Below, one piece after another: positions 52,601-62,119 of a DNA stretch of 64,000 nt; the first letter of the stretch is position 1; the number at the start of each line of letters is the position of its first letter. Position numbers and translations under genes: made by a program. A model generated the notes under the pieces. It was not told the DNA's origin, made no database searches, and saw only the letters and a program-made list of their open reading frames with translations. The DNA comes from Prolixibacteraceae bacterium. GTDB taxonomy: Bacteria > Bacteroidota > Bacteroidia > Bacteroidales > Prolixibacteraceae. Where the stretch lies: NCBI GenBank assembly GCA_023229575.1, contig JALNYZ010000001.1:62001-126000 (forward strand). The letters run 5' to 3'.

Positions 52601-54139
52601 TCAATGCTTTCGGTAGGCAAGCCACCACACCAGGAATCCGCTGATAAGCACAATGAGCAACGTCAATCCCATCAATGGGACATAAAGCAGGTAGAAAGGC
52701 CCGACCAGATGTTCAAAGATCCTTCCTGTATGAATTTCCAGCGCTGCATTCCAAAGAGAGATCGGTGAACGAAGAAGAATTTTCTCCGGCATGGGTGGGA
52801 AGGCCGAGGTTTTATTTGTAGGGATTGCCCCCCTGTTGTAATCAATCCAATAGGTCAAGCCTTTGCAATCGTGAATAAATCCTGCCACCATATTTTGACC
52901 TACCGGGCGACTCATTCCCCTGGGGGACCCGGCAGGCAATCCGGTAAAATAATCCAACACTGTGGCGGTGGATCTATCCCAAACAAACAATCCGCTGAAT
53001 GAGCCTACCAGGTAACGGGATTGACCTAAAGGCTCCAATACATTGCACCCCATAATACTTACAATTGGCTGACTATCTGTAGGAACCAACTCTTCAGTGA
53101 GATGCTGGTCGGCCAAAAAGAATCCTTCAGAGGTATAGATCAGAAACCTGCATGACTCCTTATCCCACAATATCCTTCGCAATTTATCCTGCCAGGGATT
53201 TTCGGTATCCAAATCAGAAAAAGGAACTATACCGACCTTGGTGGAAGCAATAGGAATCAAAAGGGGTGGCCTCAAAAACATCCCTGCGGTGGTATTGACC
53301 AAAAGGAAAATAGCAAAAATGTAGCCTATCAGATTGTGCCACTTCAAATTCCATCTTTTTGCAGTGACTGTTCCGGAAAAGGACCGTTTGGATCTTTTCA
53401 GCCGGCATATCAGCTTAGGAAAAAGGAAATGAAGTAATCCCGTAACGCAGAGAAATATCAATACAAGCGCAAGCAGATCGACAAAGAGCATTCCTGCAAA
53501 TCCGAAAAGCTCTCCGCTGTGCAATTCCCATAAGGTTAGAAATAAGGTCGCCTGCGGTTTAGTGCCTTTCCTTGGGGGAAGGGTTAATTTTTGAAGATGT
53601 TCTAAATCTGTTGTGACGTACAGATAATTTCGGGTAAGAATGAGCAATGAATCACCTTTAACAGCTAAATCACTGATTCGCTCCTCCCCTTTGGGCATTT
53701 GAAACTGCACCCATTGAAAAGGAACCCTACAATTTGAAAAAACGCCAAAATGTGTTCCTGCTACCAACCTGTCCCTGAATTTTACAATGGAATATATCTT
53801 ACGCTTATCAATCCCATTTGGAAAACCCTGGTTGCAATCCTGAAACACAGACAACCCACTCTTCCCCAACCAAATACCAATATTACCGTATACCAGCAAA
53901 GAGTCATTACCAATTTGTAAGGAAGACCTTACCCCCGACAAATTCCAGTTTTCGTATTGGTAACCCGGAGGCATCCACTTGCGCGAAACATCGACCGAGG
54001 AGATAAGATCACGGTGATTGAGAATGATTCCGGAAAAAGCAAACAATAGTGTAAACAGGGATACAACTATACCGGGCCATTTGTGGTATTTCTTAATTTT
54101 TCTTATCCAATTGGCTTTAACAGGAGACATGGTAAACAT
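52601..54139 (-). CDS. PepSY-associated membrane protein
   Basis: About 512 residues (or 509 from the ATG at 54130). Four transmembrane helices match the PepSY-TM family: KYHKWPGIVVSLFTLLFAFSGIILNHRDL near the N-terminus, two central ones (FAGMLFVDLLALVLIFLCVTG; RWNLKWHNLIGYIFAIFLLVNTTAGM) and a C-terminal YVPLMGLTLLIVLISGFLVWWLAY. Between them lie two periplasmic regions with beta-propeller-like repeats (GTHFGVFSNC, GSFSGLFVWD). Related proteins are tied to iron acquisition or reduction; the role here is unknown. It converges on the two-component genes. Confidence 0.85.
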   Translation of the reverse strand: MFTMSPVKANWIRKIKKYHKWPGIVVSLFTLLFAFSGIILNHRDLISSVDVSRKWMPPGYQYENWNLSGVRSSLQIGNDSLLVYGNIGIWLGKSGLSVFQDCNQGFPNGIDKRKIYSIVKFRDRLVAGTHFGVFSNCRVPFQWVQFQMPKGEERISDLAVKGDSLLILTRNYLYVTTDLEHLQKLTLPPRKGTKPQATLFLTLWELHSGELFGFAGMLFVDLLALVLIFLCVTGLLHFLFPKLICRLKRSKRSFSGTVTAKRWNLKWHNLIGYIFAIFLLVNTTAGMFLRPPLLIPIASTKVGIVPFSDLDTENPWQDKLRRILWDKESCRFLIYTSEGFFLADQHLTEELVPTDSQPIVSIMGCNVLEPLGQSRYLVGSFSGLFVWDRSTATVLDYFTGLPAGSPRGMSRPVGQNMVAGFIHDCKGLTYWIDYNRGAIPTNKTSAFPPMPEKILLRSPISLWNAALEIHTGRIFEHLVGPFYLLYVPLMGLTLLIVLISGFLVWWLAYRKH

Positions 54140-54248
54140 TTAAGAGAACAAATGCAAATAAAAGACAAAAAAGTCTTTTATAAAAATTATTCGCATAATA
54201 AATTGAGCGGTTAGAAAGATTTTGAAAGAAATTAAATCACGGCATCTT

Positions 54249-54284
54249 ATGAAAAAGGGCGGCCAATTGGTCGCCCTTTTTATA
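54249..54284 (-). terminator. Intrinsic terminator after transketolase
   Basis: A stem AAAAAGGGCGGCCAA / TTGGTCGCCCTTTTT (one mismatch) forms a long hairpin 20-50 bases beyond the transketolase stop. It has A and T tracts on both sides and could work in both directions. Confidence 0.85.
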
Positions 54285-54300
54285 TTTACCTTATATTGAA

Positions 54301-56328
54301 CTATTTAAGCAAAATATTTACTTGATTGTACACATTTTCGGCAGTAAAGCCAAGCTGTTCGTCAAGTACCGGATAGGGGGCCGAGAACCCAAAAGAGTTC
54401 AATCCCCACACTGCTCCATCGTCTCCCACCAGACCTTTCAATGTAACCGGCAAACCGGCCGTCAGACCAAATTTCGGAATACCAGGAGTAAGGACCCGAT
54501 GCTGATAATCTTTATCCTGATCCCTAAACAACCCTTCGGAGGGAGCTGACACTACGCGTACTCTTTTCCCGTCCCTCGATCTGAGCAGTTGTGCACCTTC
54601 GACAAGGGTTGCCACTTCTGAACCTGAAGCGACAAGGATTACATCCGGTTGGTCGCAATCTTCCACTACATATGCGCCTTTGGCCAATTGTCTTGATTCT
54701 TCAACCCTGCTTGTACCGGCAGGAAGATCTTTGATATTTTGGCGCGACAGGATCAGGGCTGTAGGTGTTTCAGTATTTTCCAGCGCCATTTGCCATGCAA
54801 CAGTAGTTTCACTGGCATCTGCAGGTCTCAATACCAAAACGGAATTGTCGCCATGGTGGTTCTTTAGTTGCTCCATTAACCGCAACTGAGCCTCATGCTC
54901 GACAGGCTGATGGGTTGGACCGTCCTCCCCGACCCTAAAGGCATCATGCGTCCACACATACTTAACAGGAAGCTGCATAAGCGCCGACATGCGCAAGGCA
55001 GGTTTCATATAATCAGAAAATACGAAGAAGGTCCCGCAAACCGGGATTATACCGCCATGCAATGCCATTCCGTTCATCACACATGCCATGGTGAGCTCAC
55101 ATACACCTGCCTGAAGAAATGCGCCCGAAAAGTCTCCATTGGTGAATGCGTGACTATTGTTAAGGAAACCATCAGTCTTATCAGAATTGGACAGATCGGC
55201 AGAAGCAACCACCATATTTTCCACCTCTTTTGCGAAAGCCGCCAATACTGTGGCCGAGGCATTTCGGGTTGCAGCTCCAGGTTTCTGTGTTATTTTGGTG
55301 AAATCAAACGCTGTGGCTTCACCCGACAGGAAGATCTCCAGCTTCTTTTCCAGTACCGGATTGGCCGCTGCCCATTCATCTTCTTCCAGATTTTTTTCAT
55401 CTGCCCATTTAAGCAGGACTTCTTTCCTTTTCCTGTAAAGTTCTTCGACTTCAGGGAAGATCAGGAAAGGATTTTCAGGATCGCCACCCAGATTGACGAT
55501 GGTCTTTTTAAAAGAAGCGCCGGCATGGGAAAGTGGTTGTCCATGTGTTGAGCATTGACGCTCAAAATTTGAACCATCCTCCTTCACTGCCCCTTTTCCC
55601 ATGATTGTCTTTCCGATGATCAAAGAAGGACGTTTCTTCTCTTTTAATGCCGATTTCAGCGCTTCACGGATCTGTACGGCATCGTTGCCATTGATGGTAG
55701 TTACATTCCATCCCCAGGCTTTATACTTTGATGCCGTATCTTCAGAAGTTACTGAACTTGTCTCTGTTGACAACTGAATATCATTGGAATCATAGAACAT
55801 GATGAGGTTACTCAATCCCAGATGGCCGGCCAACCGGCCTGCACCCTGGGAAATTTCCTCCTGCACTCCCCCATCCGAAATAAATGTATAGGTTTTGTGG
55901 GACATCCATTCTCCAAAACGTGAAACCAAAAAACGCTCGGCAATAGCAGCGCCTACTGCCATGGCATGGCCCTGTCCAAGTGGACCTGAGGTGTTTTCGA
56001 CCCCTCTCTCCGGATCAACTTCCGGGTGACCTGGGGTTACTGAGCCCCACTGGCGAAAATTTTTGAGATCTTCCATTGAAAAATGACCTCCCAAAGAAAG
56101 CACCGAATAGAGCATCGGTGACATATGTCCCGGATCAAGGAAGAATCTGTCCCTGAAAGGCCAGGTCATGTCTGCCGGATCATAGTTCAGGAATTCCGTA
56201 TAGAGGATATTGATAAAGTCGGCGCCTCCCATGGCTCCTCCGGGATGACCGGAATTGGATTTTTCAACCATTGCAGCAGATAGAATCCGGATGTTATCTG
56301 CAGCTTTGTTGACAATTGCGTTGTTCAT
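54301..56328 (-). CDS. tkt: Transketolase
   Basis: A 675-residue thiamine-diphosphate enzyme of the pentose-phosphate pathway. Visible motifs: SGHPGGAMGGADFINILY at the N-terminus, GPLGQGHAMAVGAAIAE, the cofactor motif (SDGGVQEEISQGAG with YDSNDIQLS), and the pyrimidine-domain AGVCELTMACVMNGMALHGG with HDAFRVGEDGPTHQPVEHEAQL. The C-terminal domain is complete. serA ends 24 bases upstream, indicating an operon. Confidence 0.96.
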   Translation of the reverse strand: MNNAIVNKAADNIRILSAAMVEKSNSGHPGGAMGGADFINILYTEFLNYDPADMTWPFRDRFFLDPGHMSPMLYSVLSLGGHFSMEDLKNFRQWGSVTPGHPEVDPERGVENTSGPLGQGHAMAVGAAIAERFLVSRFGEWMSHKTYTFISDGGVQEEISQGAGRLAGHLGLSNLIMFYDSNDIQLSTETSSVTSEDTASKYKAWGWNVTTINGNDAVQIREALKSALKEKKRPSLIIGKTIMGKGAVKEDGSNFERQCSTHGQPLSHAGASFKKTIVNLGGDPENPFLIFPEVEELYRKRKEVLLKWADEKNLEEDEWAAANPVLEKKLEIFLSGEATAFDFTKITQKPGAATRNASATVLAAFAKEVENMVVASADLSNSDKTDGFLNNSHAFTNGDFSGAFLQAGVCELTMACVMNGMALHGGIIPVCGTFFVFSDYMKPALRMSALMQLPVKYVWTHDAFRVGEDGPTHQPVEHEAQLRLMEQLKNHHGDNSVLVLRPADASETTVAWQMALENTETPTALILSRQNIKDLPAGTSRVEESRQLAKGAYVVEDCDQPDVILVASGSEVATLVEGAQLLRSRDGKRVRVVSAPSEGLFRDQDKDYQHRVLTPGIPKFGLTAGLPVTLKGLVGDDGAVWGLNSFGFSAPYPVLDEQLGFTAENVYNQVNILLK

Positions 56329-56352
56329 CTTGAAAATTTAGTATGGGTGTAT

Positions 56353-57528
56353 TTAATTTGGAAGTATGATTCTAACCATCAAAATTCCGTCAATATCTTC
56401 AATTTTCTGCTTTACCTCCTCTGCAATAAAATTTTGGTCAGTATCGATAATGTTATAGGCAATCTCATTTTTGTTGCGGTTGAGCATGTTGGATATATTG
56501 ATTCCTTCGTGTGCCAGAATGGAGGTAATTTGACTCACCATGGTTGGAACATTGCGGTTAGCGATAATTATTCTTGCACAACAGGTACGATCCATGGATG
56601 CTTTGGGGAAATTAACAGAGTTTCTGATGTTCCCGTTTTCCAGATAATCCATCAATTGATTTGCTCCCATGATGGCACAATTAACCTCAGATTCATTGGT
56701 GGAAGCCCCTAAATGCGGAATTGGTATAACCCCGGGCACGTTGAGCAGCGTTGCATCAGGGAAATCTGTTACATAACATGCCACTTTTTTGCGTTCAATG
56801 GCTGCAACGATATCTTGATTAGTGACCAACTCTCCCCGTGCAAAATTCAATATCTTGACACCATCTTTCATAAGCGAAATCTTCTCTGAATTAACCAAAC
56901 CCCGGGTTGCATCCATCAGAGGAACATGCAATGTAATAAAATCAGCTTGTGAAAGGCATCCCTCAATACTCTCTGACCTGACAATGCCCTGGTCTAGTTT
57001 CCAGGCATGATCAACCGTAATAAACGGATCAAACCCAACTACCTTCATTCCCAGGGATTTTGCAACATTGGCAACCAAAACCCCTATATCACCCAAACCA
57101 ATAATGCCTAATGTCTTCCCTTTAAGCTCAATTCCGCCAAATGCTGCTTTCCCCTTTTCAACCAGCGCAGGGACCTTGTCGCCTTCAGCCTGCAGCGTTT
57201 TGGCCCATACAATACCACCTGTTATATCCCTGGAAGACAATAACATTCCGGCTATCACCAATTCTTTTACGGCGTTGGCATTTGCTCCCGGGGTATTAAA
57301 GACTACAATACCTTTGTCCGTACAACGATCAATCGGAATGTTGTTTACACCGGCACCGGCTCTTGCCACTGCCTTTAATGATGCCGGGAGTTCCATTTCA
57401 TGCATCGAAAAACTACGCAGGAGAATTGCGTCAGGGTTTGAAATTTCATTGCCAATTTCATACTTTGACAATGGAAATACCTGAAGACCTTCGTGGTCAA
57501 TCTTATTCAGCGTCTGAATTTTTAACAT
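56353..57528 (-). CDS. serA: D-3-phosphoglycerate dehydrogenase (SerA type, with ACT domain)
   Basis: A 391-residue 2-hydroxyacid dehydrogenase for the first step of serine synthesis. The NAD motif is LGIIGLGDIGVLVANVAKSLGM (about residues 140-160). Catalytic Arg (NFARGELV) and His (PIPHLGASTNESE) are in place. The C-terminal 75 residues form an ACT domain (NRNVPTMVSQITSILAHEGINISNMLNR), which often binds serine for feedback. Transketolase follows, linking carbon supply to serine. Confidence 0.93.
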   Translation of the reverse strand: MLKIQTLNKIDHEGLQVFPLSKYEIGNEISNPDAILLRSFSMHEMELPASLKAVARAGAGVNNIPIDRCTDKGIVVFNTPGANANAVKELVIAGMLLSSRDITGGIVWAKTLQAEGDKVPALVEKGKAAFGGIELKGKTLGIIGLGDIGVLVANVAKSLGMKVVGFDPFITVDHAWKLDQGIVRSESIEGCLSQADFITLHVPLMDATRGLVNSEKISLMKDGVKILNFARGELVTNQDIVAAIERKKVACYVTDFPDATLLNVPGVIPIPHLGASTNESEVNCAIMGANQLMDYLENGNIRNSVNFPKASMDRTCCARIIIANRNVPTMVSQITSILAHEGINISNMLNRNKNEIAYNIIDTDQNFIAEEVKQKIEDIDGILMVRIILPN

Positions 57529-57740
57529 TTTGTTTTTTTTTAGATAACCTGATTAATTAAGGCAAATATCATGATAATTGGTTCAAGATAATACACCAAA
57601 CAGACAATTTTAACGTTAAATTCAAATTCCCGGAAAGTTTAAAATGAATTTCACCCTATCTCAGGATTTGTCATTGGGAAGTTAGCTATTTTATAATTAT
57701 ATTTCAAATAGGCTTTTATGATTTGAATGGGCTTATAAAT

Positions 57741-57785
57741 AAAAGTAGCCGTTCCCTGAAATCAGGAACGGCTACTTTTATTTAT
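57741..57785 (-). terminator. Intrinsic terminator after the OmpA-family gene
   Basis: A perfect 15-base stem (AAAAGTAGCCGTTCC with GGAACGGCTACTTTT) and a 9-base loop, just beyond the stop codon on the minus strand. Confidence 0.9.
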
Positions 57786-57797
57786 TATCAATCTTGA

Positions 57798-58946
57798 CTA
57801 TTCAATAACCAAAGTTTCTGTTCTGCGGTTTAGTGCATGTTCAGCTTCAGTACATTTCACACCATCTTTACATTTGTTGATAAGTTGTGTTTCACCGAAA
57901 GCCTGGGCATTAATTCTTGAAGTGCTGATCCCTTTTGCAGACAGATATTCCAGAACTGATTTTCCGCGTTTTTCGGAAAGTTTCATATTGTAACTTGCAG
58001 GACCCCTACTATCTGTATGTGATTTCATCTCCAGGTCAACGGAAGGGTTCTCTTGCATATCCTTTGCCAAACGATCCAATTCAGACTTCGAAGCAGGATT
58101 CAAATCCCATTTGTCAAATGCAAAATATACTTTGAAAATTTCGCCGACACAAGCAGGGGTAACATGCTTTGGAGGTGCAGGAGGAGCTGGTTTTGGTTCC
58201 GGCTTGGGCTCCGGTTTAGGCTGTGGCTTTGGCGCCTCAACAACAGGTGCCGGTTTCGCAGGTTTTTTGCCCAACATAAAAGATAAACCTGCATGGCTAT
58301 ACAAATAGTTTTCACGAACTGCCCCAATCAGGAATTTTTGGCCCAATCCACCCTGATTGACCCCATCCAAACGGTTGGTATTAACCCAACTCCATTGTGT
58401 ACCAAGATCCAATCTTACATTGTCAGACAAACGGAATACAAGACCTGCCCCGACCGGAATCGTCCAATATCTCCAGGGACCCTGAACAGTTGGATCTGTA
58501 AAATTCTTGTTGTTGACATGCGTCAAACCTGTTCCAAGTTTTGTGTACCAATAAAACTTTCTGTCAATTTTATTCTTTGAAAGAAGGTTACTCATATTCC
58601 AAACTGTATTCAAATCAAATTCACTTATGCCTGTTTTGAATGCATTGTAAATCGTCACCGGCGAACCCGTCAGAGTAGTGGCATTGTATGCACCTTCCAA
58701 AGCAAAAACATGGGTAAAATTCTTTTTGACAAGAATCCCGTACCCAAAGTTGTAATCCGAATTAAAATTGTTGAAATACTTCAGAAACTCGCTCTTAGAA
58801 ACCACATAAGATCCGGTAAAATTTGATACTCCTGCATTCACTCCAATTTCCCACCTGTTATAGGGCAATTTCTCACCCTTCTCCTGAGCAAAAATAAGGG
58901 ATTGGCCCACGAAGAGAAATACAGCCAATAAGCTAAGCTTTTTCAT
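57798..58946 (-). CDS. OmpA-family outer-membrane protein
   Basis: About 382 residues from the ATG at 58946 (MKKLSLLAVFLFVGQSLIFAQ signal peptide). An N-terminal barrel domain (residues about 22-230) is followed by a Pro/Lys/Glu-rich linker (PKPQPKPEPKPEPKPAPP, about 240-265). The C-terminal OmpA domain (about 270-382) shows VYFAFDKWDLNPASKSELD and SHTDSRGPASYNMKLSEKRGKSV, binding peptidoglycan. It has its own strong terminator and an AT-rich 369-base upstream region, as for an abundant envelope protein. Confidence 0.94.
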   Translation of the reverse strand: MKKLSLLAVFLFVGQSLIFAQEKGEKLPYNRWEIGVNAGVSNFTGSYVVSKSEFLKYFNNFNSDYNFGYGILVKKNFTHVFALEGAYNATTLTGSPVTIYNAFKTGISEFDLNTVWNMSNLLSKNKIDRKFYWYTKLGTGLTHVNNKNFTDPTVQGPWRYWTIPVGAGLVFRLSDNVRLDLGTQWSWVNTNRLDGVNQGGLGQKFLIGAVRENYLYSHAGLSFMLGKKPAKPAPVVEAPKPQPKPEPKPEPKPAPPAPPKHVTPACVGEIFKVYFAFDKWDLNPASKSELDRLAKDMQENPSVDLEMKSHTDSRGPASYNMKLSEKRGKSVLEYLSAKGISTSRINAQAFGETQLINKCKDGVKCTEAEHALNRRTETLVIE

Positions 58947-59315
58947 AATTGATGATTTAAGATTGATTGACAATATACTAATATAATATTTGTTTATTTA
59001 GATTATGCAAATTAACAAAAGTTTGAAAAGAAATACAACTTTTTTTTTATTTATTTTACAATATTTTAACAAAGCAAGTCATTAAATTTAATCTTTTGTA
59101 AAATTACCTTAAAATGTTTTATATCTGACAAATAAACAATTATCTTTTCTTATTCATAAAAAAGGAATTTCCACCAATAAGTTTCGCAAGCATGATTCTT
59201 GTTAGGAAAATAACAAAAAAGGCCACAATATTTATTACTATTAATAATTGAACAATTCAAGTTAAAAAATGTTCAGTAAAGCTATCCCAATCTTATCATA
59301 AAATTACCCTAAAAA
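58947..59315. other. AT-rich divergent promoter region
   Basis: A 369-base gap between the divergent OmpA-family and rsmE genes, dominated by A/T runs (T9 near 59040). No gene and no clean consensus promoter was found; it must contain promoters for both. Confidence 0.5.
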
Positions 59316-60020
59316 ATGAATTCATTTTATATTCCTGACATTAAAGGAACATCGATTGAACTTAACGCGGATGAATCGAGGCACTGTATCAAAGTATTGA
59401 GACTAACAAAGGGAGACTATGTTCAACTTTTGAACGGGAAGGGATCGATTTATAATGCTGTCATTCAGGAACCTGATCCAAAAAGATGCCTCCTTGGGAT
59501 CATGGGTGAAGAAAAATATCAAAACAGCAGGGACTTTCGACTTACTATTGCAATTGCCCCTACAAAAAACAACGAAAGATTTGAATGGTTCCTTGAAAAA
59601 TCAACCGAAATTGGTATTGACAGAATTATTCCAATGGTTTGTCAACATTCTGAACGAAAGGATATTAAATCAGATAGACTAGAGAAAATATTGATATCGG
59701 CCATGAAACAGTCATTGCAAGGCTTTCTCCCGGAACTTGCTTCATTGACCTCCTTCAAAGCGTTGGTCAATACAACTTTTGAAGGTGTTAAACTAATTGC
59801 CCATTGTGAACCGGGAGAAAAGAATTTACTCAAAAATTCTGTTCCACCAGGAAAGAATATTCTTGTTCTCATTGGTCCTGAAGGAGATTTTGATCCTTCA
59901 GAAATCAAACTTGCAATAGACAAAGGCTTCATTCCTGTATCTTTAGGCGAATCCAGGCTTCGAACAGAGACTGCCGGAATCGTGGCATGCCATACTTTTT
60001 GCATGATCAACCAAATATAA
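59316..60020 (+). CDS. rsmE: 16S rRNA (uracil-N3)-methyltransferase RsmE
   Basis: A 234-residue SPOUT methyltransferase that methylates U1498 of 16S rRNA. Motifs: DESRHCIKVLRLTKGDYVQLLNGKG (PUA-like N-domain), APTKNNERFEWFLEKSTEIGIDRIIPMVCQHSERK, VLIGPEGDFDPSEIKLAIDKGFIPVSLGESRLRTETAGIVA (knot and S-adenosylmethionine site). It is monocistronic, with a terminator right behind. Confidence 0.95.
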   Translation: MNSFYIPDIKGTSIELNADESRHCIKVLRLTKGDYVQLLNGKGSIYNAVIQEPDPKRCLLGIMGEEKYQNSRDFRLTIAIAPTKNNERFEWFLEKSTEIGIDRIIPMVCQHSERKDIKSDRLEKILISAMKQSLQGFLPELASLTSFKALVNTTFEGVKLIAHCEPGEKNLLKNSVPPGKNILVLIGPEGDFDPSEIKLAIDKGFIPVSLGESRLRTETAGIVACHTFCMINQI

Positions 60021-60060
60021 AAACCGCCGGGGAATGTCATTCCGGCGGTTTTGTATTTCA
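60020..60060 (+). terminator. Intrinsic terminator after rsmE
   Basis: AAAACCGCCGG pairs with CCGGCGGTTTT (outer 11 bases), with a small inner GGAATG/CATTCC extension and a T-rich tail, overlapping the rsmE stop. Confidence 0.85.
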
Positions 60061-60087
60061 GATTATCTTAAGAAGGAAGATTCCCAA

Positions 60088-61746
60088 TTATGACTTTTGT
60101 TCCAACTGGAGTGTTTTGGTGGTAGCATCGCATACAGTAGCCGGACCCCAGTATTGTATCGGACCCGGATAAACGAAGGAGGTATGAATTGCCCACTCAT
60201 CCCGCTTGGCAGCAAATGCCTTAAACGGTTCACCGTCCATCCGGACCAGGGCCTTTTGAATTACCGGTTTCATCACCCCATTTCTTCGCTCCATGTTCAT
60301 CATCATGGTAATCGGAACACCACCGGCTACCCATTCATCTGAAGATTTTGTCGTATTTCTTACGGAAGCCATGTAACCTGATTTTCCGTCGGCAATGAGT
60401 ATCGCGGCTGTTTGACCCAAAGCGTAACAGTAATCTGCATCAAAATTTGAAGGTACGGCACATCGTCCTTCGTAGCCAAAAAAGTGATTTTGGGCCGAAA
60501 ATTTCACTTTTGCAATACCCTGTTTCTTTAGTATAGAAAGTTGTTTTTCGACCATTTCGATTAAAAGCTTTTCTGTCTCGATCCTCGAAACCTGAACATT
60601 TCCATGCGGATCGCGGTCAAGTGTAAGTTGTTTGGCAATCCCTTTGGGAAGCACCTTAAATACTTTACCGGATGCTTCAGAAAGATGTTTGATCACGAAT
60701 TCCCGCTTATCATCATCTGTTGCAATGGCTATAAATGCCTTGGCTGTTGCTGATCCCTCTGCAAGTAATTCATTCAGTTCTTCAATCAATATCTTCATTT
60801 CCGGTATGAACTCTATCAAACCTTCTGGAATTAGGGCGACTCCAAAATTTTCGTTGTTGACTGCCCGTTTGGTAATTGTTCTTACCAAATCATCCACAAT
60901 TTGTTGCAAAGTTTGCTCTTTATAAGCAACTTCCTCAGAAATCAGGCAAATATTTGGTTGGGTCTGAAGGGCACATTCCAATCCGATATGTGAGGCTGAA
61001 CGTCCCATCAATTTAATGAAATGCCAGTATTTCTTAGCGGAGGTTGCATCGCGCATAATATTTCCGATCAGTTCTGAGTAGACTTTACACGCGGTGTCGA
61101 AACCAAAAGAGGTTTCAATCATTTCATTCTTCAAATCGCCATCAATTGTTTTTGGGCAACCAATGACCTGCACTCCACTCTTTTTCTTCAGATAATATTC
61201 TGCCAGAACACAGGCATTGGTATTTGAATCATCGCCTCCAATGATCACAACTGCCGAAATGGATAACTTCTTGCAAATTTCAAGTCCCTTATCGTATTGC
61301 TCGCTTTCCTCAAGTTTGGTTCGACCGGACCCAATGATGTCGAATCCGCCGGTATTTCTGAATTCCTCGATGATTTCGGCGGTCAGTTCAATGTAGTTGT
61401 GAAGCACCAACCCACTGGGGCCACCCAAAAAACCATATAACCGGTTGGCCGGATTCAGCTTTTTTAAGGCATCGAAAATACCGGAAATTACATTGTGCCC
61501 TCCCGGGGCCTGCCCCCCTGAAAGAATCACACCAACATTAAGAACCTTTGTAATGACTGCATCGTCACTTTTTTCCAAAGTAAGGATTGGCATTCCATAG
61601 GTATTTGGAAATGTCTTCTTTATTTCTTCCTGGTCGGCAACTGATTCTGTACTCTTCCCTGAAACAATTTTAACATTTCCCTGCAAAGCTTTTGGCATCT
61701 TTGGCGTATACTTTGCCCTTTCGATCTGTAAGGCACTCTTGGTCAT
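60088..61746 (-). CDS. Diphosphate-fructose-6-phosphate 1-phosphotransferase (PPi-PFK)
   Basis: A 552-residue glycolytic enzyme of the long PPi-dependent type. The phosphate-donor loop is LSGGQAPGGHNVISG, the GGDDSNTNA motif has Asp where ATP-PFKs have Gly (PPi specificity), and PKTIDGDL with its Lys and MGRSASHIGLECAL follow. The enzyme phosphorylates fructose 6-phosphate reversibly with pyrophosphate, and is the main PFK type in many anaerobic Bacteroidota. It is single-gene and convergent with rsmE. Confidence 0.94.
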   Translation of the reverse strand: MTKSALQIERAKYTPKMPKALQGNVKIVSGKSTESVADQEEIKKTFPNTYGMPILTLEKSDDAVITKVLNVGVILSGGQAPGGHNVISGIFDALKKLNPANRLYGFLGGPSGLVLHNYIELTAEIIEEFRNTGGFDIIGSGRTKLEESEQYDKGLEICKKLSISAVVIIGGDDSNTNACVLAEYYLKKKSGVQVIGCPKTIDGDLKNEMIETSFGFDTACKVYSELIGNIMRDATSAKKYWHFIKLMGRSASHIGLECALQTQPNICLISEEVAYKEQTLQQIVDDLVRTITKRAVNNENFGVALIPEGLIEFIPEMKILIEELNELLAEGSATAKAFIAIATDDDKREFVIKHLSEASGKVFKVLPKGIAKQLTLDRDPHGNVQVSRIETEKLLIEMVEKQLSILKKQGIAKVKFSAQNHFFGYEGRCAVPSNFDADYCYALGQTAAILIADGKSGYMASVRNTTKSSDEWVAGGVPITMMMNMERRNGVMKPVIQKALVRMDGEPFKAFAAKRDEWAIHTSFVYPGPIQYWGPATVCDATTKTLQLEQKS

Positions 61747-61918
61747 ATTCTATAAAAAATCTATTTTGAACTAATTTCACAAATTAACAGTATCAAATCC
61801 GAATATTTCACAATCATACCTGCCATAATACAAGATTTGACAATCTTTTAATATTCGCTTCGAAATTCACGAATCTATTCATTGATAGCACTTCACCTTC
61901 AGGACAAGTTCCCGGTTC

Positions 61919-62110
61919 CTATTGCGAATCTTTTTTATCGTCCCTCTGTTCTATTTTTTTGGGACTAAACCTCCCTGCCGACTTTAGCGCTTGTTGCAGC
62001 ACATACTCTATCTGTCCATTGACGCTGCGGAATTCGTCAGCAGCCCAACGTTCCAGAGCATTATAAACTTCCGGTTGTACGCGTAAAACAAATGACTTCT
62101 TATTACCCAT
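61919..62110 (-). CDS. Arc-family ribbon-helix-helix DNA-binding protein
   Basis: A 63-residue protein with the Arc/MetJ fold: strand KSFVLRVQPEVYNALERWAADEFRSVNGQIEYVLQQAL, then a charged tail. It would bind DNA as a dimer of dimers. It starts 9 bases after the SPFH gene ends, a pairing I recognise from other genomes; it may autoregulate the pair. Confidence 0.85.
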   Translation of the reverse strand: MGNKKSFVLRVQPEVYNALERWAADEFRSVNGQIEYVLQQALKSAGRFSPKKIEQRDDKKDSQ

Positions 62111-62119
62111 GCCAATGAG

